Positions 54,376 to 64,000 of a stretch of DNA of 64,000 nucleotides are shown here, piece after piece (position 1 is the stretch's first letter; each line of letters opens with the position of its first letter). A program made the position numbers and the translations under genes. The stretch comes from Oasisia sp. SBJ-2009 (Eukaryota; Annelida; Polychaeta; Sabellida; Siboglinidae). Location: assembly GCA_964017155.1 (NCBI GenBank), contig OZ024857.1:18669935-18733934 (forward strand), in the 5' to 3' direction. The notes beneath the pieces are model-generated. The model searched no databases. It saw only the letters and a program-made list of their open reading frames with translations, and had not been told where the DNA came from.

Positions 54376-56685
54376 TAATCATAACAGCAATAATAGAATA
54401 GTTATGCAACATAGGCATGGAGCACTTTAAATCACACAATTTAAATAGACAAATTATAACTTGGTAGCTGTGTGTTGATTGTGTTGTTTTCAAGCCCAAT
54501 TGCAAACTAAGTGTTACATTGGTTAAAAAACAAACGGGCAACAGTGACAAACGATAGAAAGAAGAAAATGTGAAAAAGTGGAAAATATCTCTCCGCTGTA
54601 ATTTATGTTGTTTTAGGCCGACTTGATTTCCCACGGTACATCTCATGAAGGAAATGATGTCCTCCGTTGAATTATTACTAGACCCAACAGGAGTTGTGTG
54701 TTTTTAAGTTATGGAATTGCCAAAAAACATGCTCAGAATGGTTGTTGGCGTTCTCGTAAAACATCTGCTTATTTAGCTTGTGATCAATAGGTGGCAGCAC
54801 TTAAAGTGGGTAATTTACAACTGTATTGGTGGTTTTTGCTGTTTGTAATGATAACTGATGTGATATATGATTAAGTTATTGACTATGAATTGTCAAGAAA
54901 ATAAAACAGTTGATCTAAGTTGAAGAAATGCATGTTGTAATATGGTGCTCATAATCAGTTACTTACATTCTGCTAAAGCCCATTCACCTTAACGTCATCA
55001 TAGGACTTGTTGTATAACTTGTTTTTCTCTAGCTCAACATTCCATCAAATTCTCAGTTGAAGGGGACTTATGCTCGATTTTCCTGCTGCCGTTTGAAGTC
55101 TGGACAATCTTACTGGGATCCTCATAATCCTTGCTCGCTCAGTGTCCTGGTAAAATCAATACGCCCAAGGTTCACAAGCAGTTAGGAATGCATGAGAACT
55201 GTTTTACCACGAAGAGTTCGATTAGTGTTGCTGACAGGTGTAAACTATTTCCACATACCAGCATTTCCTACTAACTGTCAGAAAGAAAATTGGACCTTAA
55301 AACACCTGATCATCTTGAAGCAATCATGCTTGCAACAGGACTGTACAACATTGGCAACAAGAAATAGACCAGTTTTTATATTCTTACTTCTACTCTTGTG
55401 TTTCATGACTTGTAGTTTTGTTCAGAAATTGGAAAGGAATAGAGGGGAAAAGTGATATATAGTTGCCATTGCTGTACCCTCTTTCCCCAATCCAGTTTGG
55501 GAGGAGGGCTGTCTTGTAAGTTTGTGGCCCAAAAACTTGATGTATTTTGTAATTGTTAAATCCATCGTCCACTAACACTTAAAAATGGCTTTTAAAACTG
55601 AAATATTTCAACTGGTTGACACAACAACATTATCTGGTTTTGATATCCACTGTAAGGATTGGTACATGTTCCACCCAGTAGGTGCCGCCACTATATACAT
55701 TTATTTTCCCTCTTGTGAGGACTGACCCATCACCCTGCTTTATGGTTCTTGGGGTTTTTCTCATTGTTGTTTCAATTCTACTATCTATAAGATATTACCT
55801 TTCTGATGTACGCTGCATGTGAGCTCTCAAAGTTCGACGCTGTTCTTGTGGTACTTCAACAGACGGTCCAAAGCCAGCCAGCTGTTGCAACAGTTGCGAT
55901 AAATGCATGTTCGCCACCACCTTTCACATACAGGCAGCATTATTAATTGTGTTGATAACCTTAGGAAAACGCTATCTCGTGTTAGATACATCATCCTGTT
56001 TCTATGTTGTTAAGCTTAATTATTCAAAACCTTGTACTGCATTTGTTCATCCCATGGATGTTACCATCCTGTGTGCTGATGTGTACATGTGTGCATACAT
56101 ACATACATGCACATGTGTGCATGTGCACATTAAGTAGTATTAATTTAGCTAAAAATGCAAACTACATGAAATCATTGAACAAAATCACTAGTAATCAGAT
56201 CTGGTAACTTGTGAAAATATATTACAGTAAATAAAGGCCACCACTTGCGTTGTTTTTGATGAATTTCAACTTTGCCCAGCAGAAAATAATTGATTACCGG
56301 TAGTAAATGGTTGATGGTTTCACAAAAATAAAGATGACGCCTGCACAGTTGAACAAGATTAGATCTTTATATTTTGTGAGATAATTGTGGACAAATGCTA
56401 CTTTATGAGGGATCTCTAAACTGCCTAATCAAAGTCCTTTCTAAATGTGTGTATAACATAGTGCTCAAAGTCTTGGGCAAATTAGGTTTCCCCTGTTTCC
56501 GTCACAATTACTGGGCCGAATAATTTCGTTCCTCTGTTGTTCACGTCCAGTTAACTTGCATCAGAACTATCCTAAATGTTAAATTAATTTTTCCGCTTAT
56601 GAATTAAACAAAAACATTTCAGCACAGATGACAACTAGCATAAAGATTATGACTGTTCCTTCCGGCACTGTTAAACACGCCTAGT
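54376..56685. other. Presumed intron, nothing recognised
   Basis: A short ACAT/GCAC repeat lies at 56094-56130. No supported exon. Confidence 0.35.
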
Positions 56686-56689
56686 AAAT

Positions 56690-57000
56690 CTATAAATCGA
56701 GGCACCGTTGCGCGCACTCATTTCTCGGCGCCGGACAAAAAGTGATGTGTCGCAAAAAATAATCCGCAGCCGTTACATTTCTAGTTTAATTGCCTGTGCG
56801 AGTCGTTGCGACCCGTCCACACGTGGATCTGGGTACACAAAGTGTTGTCGGATAACGGATGAGGATTGTGTTGTGTATTTACTGCTATCAGACCGCCCCG
56901 ATGCACTATCGGCGCCTTGCAACATGCGGCGGCAGTGTCAGTAGGCGGCCCGGTGGCATGATCACGAAGGCTTCCACAGACTCATCTGTGTAACGGGTAA
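56690..57000. promoter_or_regulatory. CpG-rich patch with a consensus donor, candidate alternative first exon
   Basis: Dense CpG (CGTTGCGCGCACTC, TCTCGGCGCCGG, GCGAGTCGTTGCGACCCG, CCGCCCCGATGC, CGGCGCC, GCGGCGGC, GGCGGCCCGG) ends at the donor-like ACGG/GTAAGC (GT at 56997). It sits in the presumed intron, 4.4 kb upstream of exon 2. A plus frame at 56708-56944 has no known domain. A non-coding alternative first exon spliced to 61413 is plausible, but translation would then need to begin downstream. Confidence 0.35.
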
Positions 57001-57837
57001 GCTGCGGCTCAGGGTTGTTTGTAAAGTGTTGAACACTTCAGTTTGTATTGCTGTTTTTCTCTGTTTGTGAGTGTTGTAGTTATCAGGATGGGTCATCTTA
57101 TATATCAGCTGTTAATAATGATAGTAGACAACACAGTATTTTACATTGTTTTCATGTGGTTGATATTGTTTGTCCAGTAAATTGGATGAATAAAATCAGG
57201 GATATATAGAAGACTATTATGCTTGCCAAATATCTGATATTTTCTGACAGTGGTTATGGTTGTACATTTATATGAAAATAAACGTATAGTAATACAGCCT
57301 ATATTATGTTTTGCCGGTACAGTGATATATCTGTATTAAATTATATACACACACAAAGACATTAGACATGGAGCAGGCATTGTTTACATCTAAGTAAGTG
57401 GTGTCAGGACACTCTAAAAGAAACACAGCCAATCAATTATTCAAGAGGAAATGAACAAATGAATAATCCATCGATGCTATAATTTAATAGTGGTGGGATG
57501 TTCAGTTGCCGTCGGTTGGAAATTAATTTATTTGTTGTTGATCCCCGACCACCCTGATTACAAATTAATGCGGGTGAACGACATCTCACACATGCCTTGT
57601 GTCACTCCATTTAACACGAGCTGGAGACGTGAGACCAGGAAGTGACTGGGGACACGCTGGTCTTGTCTGAAGGTAGTGCTCCTGTCTTTGTGTTGTTATC
57701 ATTTAGCTGTGAATTCAGAAGAAAATGAGTTCTTAGATGACGGTTCAAGACGCTTTGCGCTGGCTCCCATGGATCAGGGTGGCCTTAACAGCAGGGTGAC
57801 TGGATTAGCAGGATGGATGTCTTTTCGGACTGTCCTA
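57001..57837. other. Presumed intron, nothing recognised
   Basis: No repeat or exon is recognised. Confidence 0.35.
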
Positions 57838-58265
57838 GGGTGGCTGTAATTGTAAGGTGGCTGTATACCTTAGGTGACCTTAATTGTGAGGTGGCTGTAT
57901 ACCTTAGGTGACCTTAATTGTGAGGTGGCTGTATACCTCAGGTGACCTTAATTGTGAGGTGGCTGTATACTTCAGGTGACCTTAATTGTGAGGTGGCTGT
58001 ATTCCTCAGGTGACCTTAATTGTAAGGTGGCTGTATTCCTCAGATGACCTTACTTGTGAGGTGGCTGTATACCTCAGGTGACCTTAATTGTAAGGTGGTT
58101 GTATACCTCAGGTGACCTTAATTGAAAGGTGGCTGTACACCTCAGGCGACCTTAATTGCAAGGTGGTTGTATCCCTCAGGTCACCTTAATTGTAAGGTGG
58201 CTGTATACCTCAGGTGACCTTAATTGTGAGGTGGCTGTATTCCTCAGGTGACCTTAATTGTGAGG
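57838..58265. repeat. 34-bp minisatellite, about 12 copies
   Basis: The unit is GGTGGCTGTATACCTCAGGT followed by GACCTTAATTGTGA. Variation is concentrated at TATACC/TATTCC and GTGA/GTAA. Each unit includes TCAGGTGACC, which carries an AGGT splice-donor-like and nuclear-receptor half-site-like core. Confidence 0.95.
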
Positions 58266-58636
58266 TATCCTTGGTGTGTCACTAGTCATCACAGATATGA
58301 TGTGATCAGTGATGATATCCTTCATCCCTCAGTGTGTTTTCATAGTCAGCTGCCTTTGGTATTCACTGGCAAATGTCATCCCAGAAGACAGACTGTCCCA
58401 GCATTGTCACTTGCTTGCACTCCCCATGAGTGATGACAGCGTGACGGGACACTGAGACACTAGTAGGGTGTCATCAGTATGCTCTCTGTCACCGGTGTTC
58501 CCATCTCATCTCATATCACACAACAGGCTCCACCGCAAGATTACTGCCAGTCGAAGAGTCAGGAACTCGTCCCTCTGTGAGTGGCTGGTGACAGCCCATT
58601 GAAGGAACAGATGTGTAGAGCATTTACTTTGTTTGC

Positions 58637-58965
58637 ATATAGGCGATGTTTCAAACATTAATAAATACAGGAATTATGACTTCATTTACTGCACAGTTGG
58701 CATATCACAGTGCTCAGATGTGTCAGTTAGGGGGACTTTCAAAACAGTCAATCTTTACTAACTTCTTCGGGGCAATATATTAATTCAATGATTCAAGCAT
58801 ATACGAGGTGTTTTAGTAATATATAAATAGAGGAATTATTGCATTTATTGCACAGTTGGCATACCACAGTGCTGAAATGTGTCATTTAGCGGATCTTTCA
58901 AAACAGTCAATATGTACTAACTTCTTCGGGGCAATCTATTAATTCATGGATTCGGACATCTGTGA
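58637..58965. repeat. Tandem duplication, ~164-bp unit, two copies
   Basis: Shared blocks are GAATTAT, GCACAGTTGGCATA.CACAG, TGTGTCA.TTAG, CTTTCAAAACAGTCAAT, and ACTAACTTCTTCGGGGCAAT then TATTAATTCA. Divergence is about one base in eight by eye. Confidence 0.9.
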
Positions 58966-59455
58966 ATTAATATATTAAAACTTATTTCTAGTTTGTTATA
59001 AGGAAGAATTAAAATGATAGATTTTTGAGATGCCTGAAAACACCACGTCCTACACTAATTACAGTACCATGTGTAGTAACGAGTATTTATTAATGTTCAC
59101 AATTTCTAACCAGTCGGGTGATCTCAGAAGAAGATCACTGCATTGTCAGCTGCTGTGTGTTCGTGCGTTATTTTGCCACAGCGTGTGATGTTTCCGTGCC
59201 AACCACACAGGCTCAGGGGCATCATTTGACTTGCGTGCTCCAGCGACTCAGAAAGAAGGCACATGGAAAGAGAATGGGCAGATGTGGGAATTCCGATTAG
59301 CCGTGTGTGCACGGATGTGCGTGCTTAATGTGTGTGAATGTGCTTAATGTGTGTTAAGTGTGATGCAGATTGTGACCTTCTGTTGCTTGTGGTGCTGGAG
59401 TTACAGAGGAGAGACAGTGTTCGAGTGAGTGAAATGTAAAGCCCTAAAGCAAGGA
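58966..59455. other. Presumed intron, nothing recognised
   Basis: No supported exon or repeat, apart from TGTGTGTTAAGTGTG-type near-repeats at 59310-59365. Confidence 0.35.
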
Positions 59456-59668
59456 CAGTGGCGTGGTCAACACATGTGCCTGTGATGCCAGTGGCCCGGG
59501 TTTAACACCTGGTCACGACAGGCATGGTATGTTTGGTGTGAAAACATGGCTCTCAGCATTGGGGACTGTGAATCCTTCATGAACTGAGGAATCATGTTAG
59601 TCTCGGTCCCGTCTCAATTTGAGATGCAAAGGACCCACTGAGGACGGGAAGCACCCTGGCACTGACCT
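59456..59668 (+). mobile_element. SINE family 1, copy D
   Basis: A box A-like AGTGGCGTGGTCAACACATG and a box B-like CCCGGGTTTAACACCTGG at 59496 are followed by GGCTCTCAGCATTGGGGACT, AATCATGTTAGTC, CCCGTCTCAATTTGAGATGC and a tail, GAAGCACCCTGGCACTGACC. All blocks match copies A-C in order. This is the longest copy reading on the plus strand. Confidence 0.8.
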
Positions 59669-59805
59669 TACTCAGTGCCAGCATAGAAAGGTCTGCTTAG
59701 TGTGAATGGTCTGAAAAATACTAACTAGTTTAGTGGTCCTCACAAGATTGACGTTGTAACCACAATATCTACAGACTAGTCAGTAGAATCCTGTCGAGTG
59801 CTGGA

Positions 59806-59880
59806 AATAATAATAATAATAATACAATTTATTTGTATAGCGCCCGAATCAATAGTATTGCTCTCAGGCGCTTCACATAA
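59806..59880 (-). mobile_element. 3' end of a LINE with (ATT)n tail, minus orientation
   Basis: On the minus strand, GTGAAGCGCCTGAGAGC...ATTCGGGCGCTATACAAATA is followed by an ATT trinucleotide tail. It is the same AGCGCC/GGCGCT terminal-stem design as the element at 27325. The upstream body, if present, lies at 59880-60140 and is AT-rich and unrecognisable. Confidence 0.6.
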
Positions 59881-60189
59881 TGTACAAATAGTAGCTAAGA
59901 TAAAATTATTATTAAAATAATTATATGTATATATGGATGCTAAAATATTATTAAGATATATATTATATATACACATACACGCACATTTATAAATATAACC
60001 CTATGCATGAAATAATAAAATAACATAGCAGAGTTACATTTAATATTCCTCAGTATGCTAAAATAAAAATTAAATAAAAAATAAAAAAGTATATGATTAA
60101 AAATAATAATTATAATAACATAGCTCATCAGTCTTTAAAATATCATACTAAGATGATGAAACAACCAGACCTGGAAGAATTAGATTTAA

Positions 60190-60247
60190 ATACAGTGCTA
60201 TATATAAACTGAGTTTATATAAACTTAGTTTATATATAGCACTGTAT
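60190..60247. repeat. 58-bp almost perfect palindrome
   Basis: Arms of 29 bases meet without a spacer, with a single G/A mismatch. The outer arm is ATACAGTGCTATATATAAAC then T, and the centre is GTTTATATAAAC. A further GATTT/AAATC pairing lies just outside, offset by one base. The fold is long enough for a small-RNA-type hairpin but has essentially no loop, and GC content is low. Confidence 0.93.
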
Positions 60248-61412
60248 CAAATCAATACTTGCAGGAGATTTCCACGCAGGTGTTGATTTCCTGACCCACG
60301 CATTATGGCACCTTGTGAAGATATTGTGGCTATATTAATTTGAAACACCATGTGATTATGTTACAAAGTCCATGCCTACATATGCTACACAGGCACGTAG
60401 ACAAACAATTGACATCACAGACAATGAAAACATATCCAGATAGATAACGCATCCATCTTCACTGACAGCCATCCCCTTTGATGTTTTCCTGGATGCCAGT
60501 TCGGGCCGAGCATTGACGGCCGTTTCCTAGAAGTATTGGTGCATGGTCTACATTATATTAATAGTAGGTATACATCACTGCAGTGGGTATGGGAATTTGC
60601 TGAATAATTTATCCCTCGCTGCTGGGATCACTTAGATGTATCTGCTGTGCAACGCACTTTTTCCGGTCACCAATAATATACTCGAAAATGTGGCACAAGT
60701 GACATGCAACATGGCATGATCGGAAGAGGTAACTGGCTGAGCTCATGTGGTGCTTGCCATTGTCTGACGACTTGACGTATGACGTCTTTGCTACCTGTGC
60801 GTCACTGTGTCATTTACAGGTACATTGTGTAGCACAGTTGGTGGAAAGGTTAGTGTTGACAGTGTTGTCGCGAATGTCATAATTGGGGATATTATGTTAT
60901 CATCGTTTGCGAATCTTGATCCTTCATGTGTATTTGAATCAACTGGATTGTCCGCAGTGAGGATGTAGTTGTGCTTTGGTTGTAGCAAACAACTGTTACT
61001 TGGCCTAATAGAATAGAAAGCCAGTTTTAGCACATTTGGAATTGTGTGTGTTTCTTCTTCTTTCAGATATTGTGGAAGTCCCAACTTGGTGGTTCATGTT
61101 GTACTGGCCATAGCAATGTTCACAACTAGAAAGATACGACACAGGGAGCATGCTCAAATTGTAAAACAATCTACACACTTTTGAAACAAGTGGCAGTATC
61201 ACCAAAGCAGGGCAAATTGACTACAGTAGTTTTTGATGTTCAAAGCTGAACATAAATTTTCCACGTTCAACACAGCAGAGTTCCTGTCACAGATTGCTAC
61301 GCTGGCTAATTCTGGAGGGACAGACCGCTATTTAATAATAAACTAATAGTTCCTGGATTGTGTTAAGTGGAGTCCGCAGTATTGACTTCAATCTGACCTT
61401 TGCTTGTTTCAG
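60248..61412. other. Presumed intron upstream of exon 2
   Basis: No repeat is recognised. The last 30 bases, TTTGCTTGTTTCAG, form the acceptor of exon 2. Confidence 0.4.
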
Positions 61413-61521
61413 TTGCGGAGTTTGCGGAGAACGTGTCTGTCGTGCATGAGCAGTTTGCCAACCAGATCAAGAACATTGTAGACACATTTGTGAAGAAAAA
61501 CAACGAACTCAAGAAAGACAT
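61413..61521 (+). CDS. Second coding exon of the unrecognised protein
   Basis: A pyrimidine-rich acceptor ends TTGTTTCAG at 61412, and the donor is GACAT/GTAAGT (GT at 61522). The 109-bp exon enters in phase 1, matching the exit phase of 15300-15453, and leaves in phase 2. The 36-37 residues include VHEQFANQIKNIVDTF and KKNNELKKD. The pattern is strongly amphipathic with hydrophobics every three to four positions, as in a long alpha-helix or coiled coil. Spacing resembles the first helix of F-BAR/BAR domains (F..L..L..TVAEFAE...V.E.FA.QI), but this is only a resemblance. Later exons lie beyond the window, and intervening small exons could have been missed. Confidence 0.75.
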
Positions 61522-61594
61522 GTAAGTTTGTCTTCACAAAGTTGGCTGTTGAAAAGTGAAGGTGTGGTGGACACAGTGAACAGTGTTCCACAGG

Positions 61595-61744
61595 CACGGT
61601 GCTAACCAGTCATTTCGCATGGCTGCCCCAATGTTGTGGAACTTGCTGCCCTGGCATCTGACATCAACAATAATGTCGAATGCTGTTTTGAAATCTAATT
61701 TCAAGAACTATTTGTTTCTTATAACATCTTGTATGGCGTCGTGA
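61595..61744 (+). pseudogene. C-terminal remnant of a LINE reverse-transcriptase ORF
   Basis: The frame reads SFRMAAPMLWNLLPWHLTS..., NFKNYLF, then stops at 61742. This corresponds to the conserved C-terminal motif of CR1/RTE-like ORF2 proteins (SF..AAP.LWN.LP..LR, then a F...K.YLF block). Only about 50 codons remain. It lies 73 bp downstream of the exon 2 donor, inside the next intron, in the same orientation as the gene. A read-through product would not include it if splicing is normal. Confidence 0.75.
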
Positions 61745-61852
61745 GCAACAATTGTCGGAGTGACGCATTACAAATATCACAATTAATACAACTATTAGAA
61801 AGCTTAACACCTGAGATGTGAACTGTCTAGGATATAAACCATATAAATAAGT

Positions 61853-61994
61853 CTGTCCGTCCGTCCGTCCGTCCGTCCGTCCGTCCGTCCGTCCGTCCGT
61901 CCGTCCGTCCGTCCGTCCGTCCGTCCGTCCGTCCGTCCGTCCGTCCGTCCGTCCGTCCGCCCGCCCGCCCGCCCGCCCGTCCGTCCGTCCGTCC
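61853..61994. repeat. (CCGT)n microsatellite with a CCGC block
   Basis: About 35 tetramers, with units at 61957-61978 changed to CCGC. Because the changed units are contiguous, they were spread by slippage. Minus frames of TDGRTDGR composition are artefacts. Confidence 0.97.
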
Positions 61995-62199
61995 TGTTAA
62001 TGCACAGAAGCACATAGTTTATACATTGACTTGATTATAATTACCACTGCCATAGTTCTAATTTCAAAGTAACGTAGGTGCTACCTAGATTTGTAGACCC
62101 AATATATTGTATGTTGCTGTTATCTAAGTCTAGGTATTAAAAGTGTTAAAACTTCGCCATTGAATGTTTGCAGAAAACTGAATTGTTTTTGTCTGGTTT

Positions 62200-62552
62200 T
62201 GTTATGGGAACACTAATCACTTAGAATTCTTCTGTTATGTCATGTCCACAATGGGATGACTAATTAGAAAAATGGCTTTCTATTATTATATGGCAAAAAA
62301 CATGCCTTCCAATAGTCTGTAAACAGCTTGAATAGGGTAAATGTCTTTCGTTCTTGTTAGTCAATTCGGTGGTAACATTCCTGATCACGTATGCTTTTCT
62401 TTGTTCTTATTTGAAAGCTTTAGGTGGTATTTAGGTTCCTTTAATTGTCTGTTTTAATGGCAGGACAAAGATGCTAATAAGACAACACTTGGAACACTAA
62501 TCACCTGTTTTCTTCTATTGTGCAAAAACAGATTATTTGGTAGAATTCTCTC
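62200..62552. repeat. Diverged direct duplication, copy 1
   Basis: Homologous to 63665-64000. Shared blocks include CTGTTNTGTCATGTC, TGGCTTTCTATTA or TTGCTTTCTATTA, AAAACATGC, GTAAAC, GTCTTTCGTTCTTG, GCTTTTCTTT, TATTTGAAAGCTTTA, ATTGTCTGTTTTA, GGACAA.GATGCTAATAAG, and TGTTTTTCTTCTNT. Orientation is direct. Confidence 0.85.
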
Positions 62553-62746
62553 CGTAAATTAGGTAACTTTGAAGATGTACATATACATATGCTATCATTT
62601 GTACATGTTTAAGAAGGTCACTGCATAAGTTTGAAGTGTCTAGACCAATATGTCTCTATACCAGTCTCTACAGCAGTCAGAATTCACGTCCATGCAGTAA
62701 CCAGTTGATGAGGCGGCATTCAATTTCCTGTAGACAACACTAGTAC

Positions 62747-63579
62747 TTAAAGGACAAAAAAAGGCTACGGTTTCGTGTCATACACCTAATAGAGTTTATA
62801 CAAAGTAACAATTTCCACATATACTCAATTTTTTAACGTCAGCGGTTTACTCAGAATGTGACTTTAAAGTCTAAAATTCTAACGAAATCCACGATGGTCT
62901 AGACGCCGCCATAGGTGAAGGGTTAACTTGGCTTGGCCATTCAGCGCGCGGCATTCTATATCTCTGCTGAAGCCGGTCAATTTCCTGCGACGTTGTTAAG
63001 GGTCAACAACTTCGAGTCTTCAACAGTTCGTTCAGTTGGCGTGACATCTAGCAGCTGCTTATAGACGTATATCTAAATATGTGGTTAAATCTATGGTAAA
63101 CTTGAGTAATTATGCCTTCGTAGTATTGAAGCAATGGATTCACATTGGTGATTTGCGGGCGTAATGTTTGGAATCCCTCCAGTCCAAGTACAGTTCACTT
63201 TGCTCGGTCCATTTTGAGGAGAAATGCTTTGATGTAGACATGTATCATCAGTTGATGGGATGAATTCAGCGATAACAATAATAGACAACTTTATATTTAC
63301 CGTCATCAGCATGTTACGCGCGTTGCCGAGTTGCAGCCATTTCATGACAACAGCCAAACCCCATGCAGGGAATCTACGTGGAGAGCGCCTCAATCACCGT
63401 CGTGACGTCATTCTTCGTCTAAGATGGGGTAGCTCATAGTATTTGGATGGCTGGGTGTTAAAAAATATTTTTCTGGTAAACCGCTGGCGTAAAAAAATTA
63501 AGTATATGTGGAAATTGTTACTTTATATTAACTCTATTAGGTGTATGCCACGAAACAGTTAACTTTGTTTGTCCTTTAA
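62747..63579. mobile_element. TTAA-flanked DNA transposon, 100-bp terminal inverted repeats (Kolobok-like)
   Basis: TTAA occurs at 62747-62750 and 63576-63579, exactly at the outer edges of 100-bp arms (62751-62850 and 63476-63575). The arms begin AGGACAAA and share GTTTCGTG.CATACACCTA, AAAGTAACAATTTCCACATA and CAGCGGTTTAC. TTAA target duplication is known for the piggyBac and Kolobok superfamilies, and Kolobok proteins can carry THAP domains. A THAP relic sits inside this element, so Kolobok is favoured. At 825 bp it cannot encode a transposase and is non-autonomous. Confidence 0.85.
63107..63263 (+). pseudogene. Frameshifted THAP-domain relic inside the TTAA element
   Basis: Three plus-strand frames in succession carry pieces of a THAP zinc finger. 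These are LKQWIHIGDLRA (about 63125-63160), WNPSSPS (63169-63189), and SLCSVHFEEKCF (63195-63230) in a frame open to a stop at 63261. The order W..I..R..W.PS..S.LCS.HF....F is the THAP signature, and CxxHF holds two of its zinc ligands. The N-terminal C-x2-4-C half is not visible. At least two frame changes show that it is dead. Confidence 0.65.
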
Positions 63580-63664
63580 CTGTGGACACTTCAGAGCATG
63601 GAATACTAACAATGTTTTCCTTTTCAATATCACTTCATTATTAGAAGAACATGCCTTGCATGCT

Positions 63665-64000
63665 TGTTTCCTATGTTATTATAATGTTTACTGTTCTGTC
63701 ATGTCAACAAAGGAATGACTCATTACAAAATTGCTTTCTATTACAATTTGGTGAAAAACATGCTTTCCCATAATTTGTAAACGTGTTTGTCTTTCGTTCT
63801 TGCCATTAAATTAAGTGATTACATGCATGACCATTTAAGCTTTTCTTTATGCCTATTTGAAAGCTTTAAGTTGTGCTTAAGCATCCTTTTATTGTCTGTT
63901 TTATGGAAGGACAATGATGCTAATAAGGCAACATACTGAGGAGGCTAGATACTTGTTTTTCTTCTGTAGTGGTAAAATAGGAATGTCTTGTAGAATGTTC
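63665..64000. repeat. Diverged direct duplication, copy 2 (runs to the window edge)
   Basis: Partner of 62200-62552. It starts about 85 bp after the TTAA element, so the transposon lies between the two copies. The copy may continue beyond the window. Confidence 0.8.

Noticed and set aside
61413..61521. Naming exon 2 as a specific F-BAR or other protein
   Set aside because: The helix periodicity is suggestive, but I could not recall a family that matches residue by residue, so no symbol is given.
63091..63393. 100-codon minus-strand ORF inside the TTAA element
   Set aside because: The recognisable protein signal (THAP pieces) is on the plus strand across three frames. The minus frame is its shadow.

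Overview
The window reads as a repeat-dense stretch of eukaryotic nuclear DNA, most likely from a marine invertebrate and probably a mollusc or related lophotrochozoan. The reasons are the absence of long non-repetitive ORFs, GT-AG splice sites, very abundant and long microsatellites and minisatellites, tRNA-headed SINEs, LINE 3' ends of the GCGCC...GGCGCT type common in such genomes, and short inverted-repeat DNA transposons. The taxon is an inference and no gene here fixes it. Nothing suggests a bacterial, phage or viral sequence. There are no operons, CRISPR arrays, rRNA genes or intact tRNA genes.

Only one protein-coding gene can be argued for, on the plus strand. A CpG-rich block around 15.05-15.46 kb holds a probable first coding exon (about 15300-15453) ending at a consensus donor in phase 1. 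The next exon I can support is 61413-61521, which has a strong acceptor, a strong donor and the matching entry phase. The window would therefore be mostly one first intron of about 46 kb. Joined, the two exons give the start of a protein with a long amphipathic alpha-helix. I do not recognise the family; a BAR/F-BAR-like helix is one possibility. A 52-codon upstream ORF ends 4 bases before the proposed start codon.

Layout: 0-0.42 kb, two tandem copies of a short inverted-repeat element. 0.7-6.6 kb, 5' flank with a 1.2-kb hierarchical TG/TC microsatellite, an AT run, a 57-bp palindrome and GT/GC repeats. 7.6-9.0 kb, a 1.37-kb terminal-inverted-repeat element with two internal palindromes of its own end motif. 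9-14 kb, SINEs, an inverted-repeat element and a CCAT array. 15-15.5 kb, the promoter-like first exon, followed by a 10-bp minisatellite. 16-61.4 kb, the presumed intron, with a CA array, a 2.7-kb array of 40-bp units, an ATTG array, a 1-kb almost purely purine 20-bp array, an 18-bp array, a 34-bp array, several diverged duplications, SINE and LINE pieces, and three further CpG-rich patches that could be alternative promoters. 61.4-64 kb, exon 2, a LINE fragment, a CCGT array, and a TTAA-flanked DNA transposon carrying a broken THAP-domain relic inside a diverged direct duplication.

Most long open frames here (up to 721 codons) exist only because stop-free tandem repeats are open in several frames. 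I do not treat them as genes. The most distinctive content is mobile-element architecture, especially the 7616-8987 element and the THAP-bearing TTAA element.
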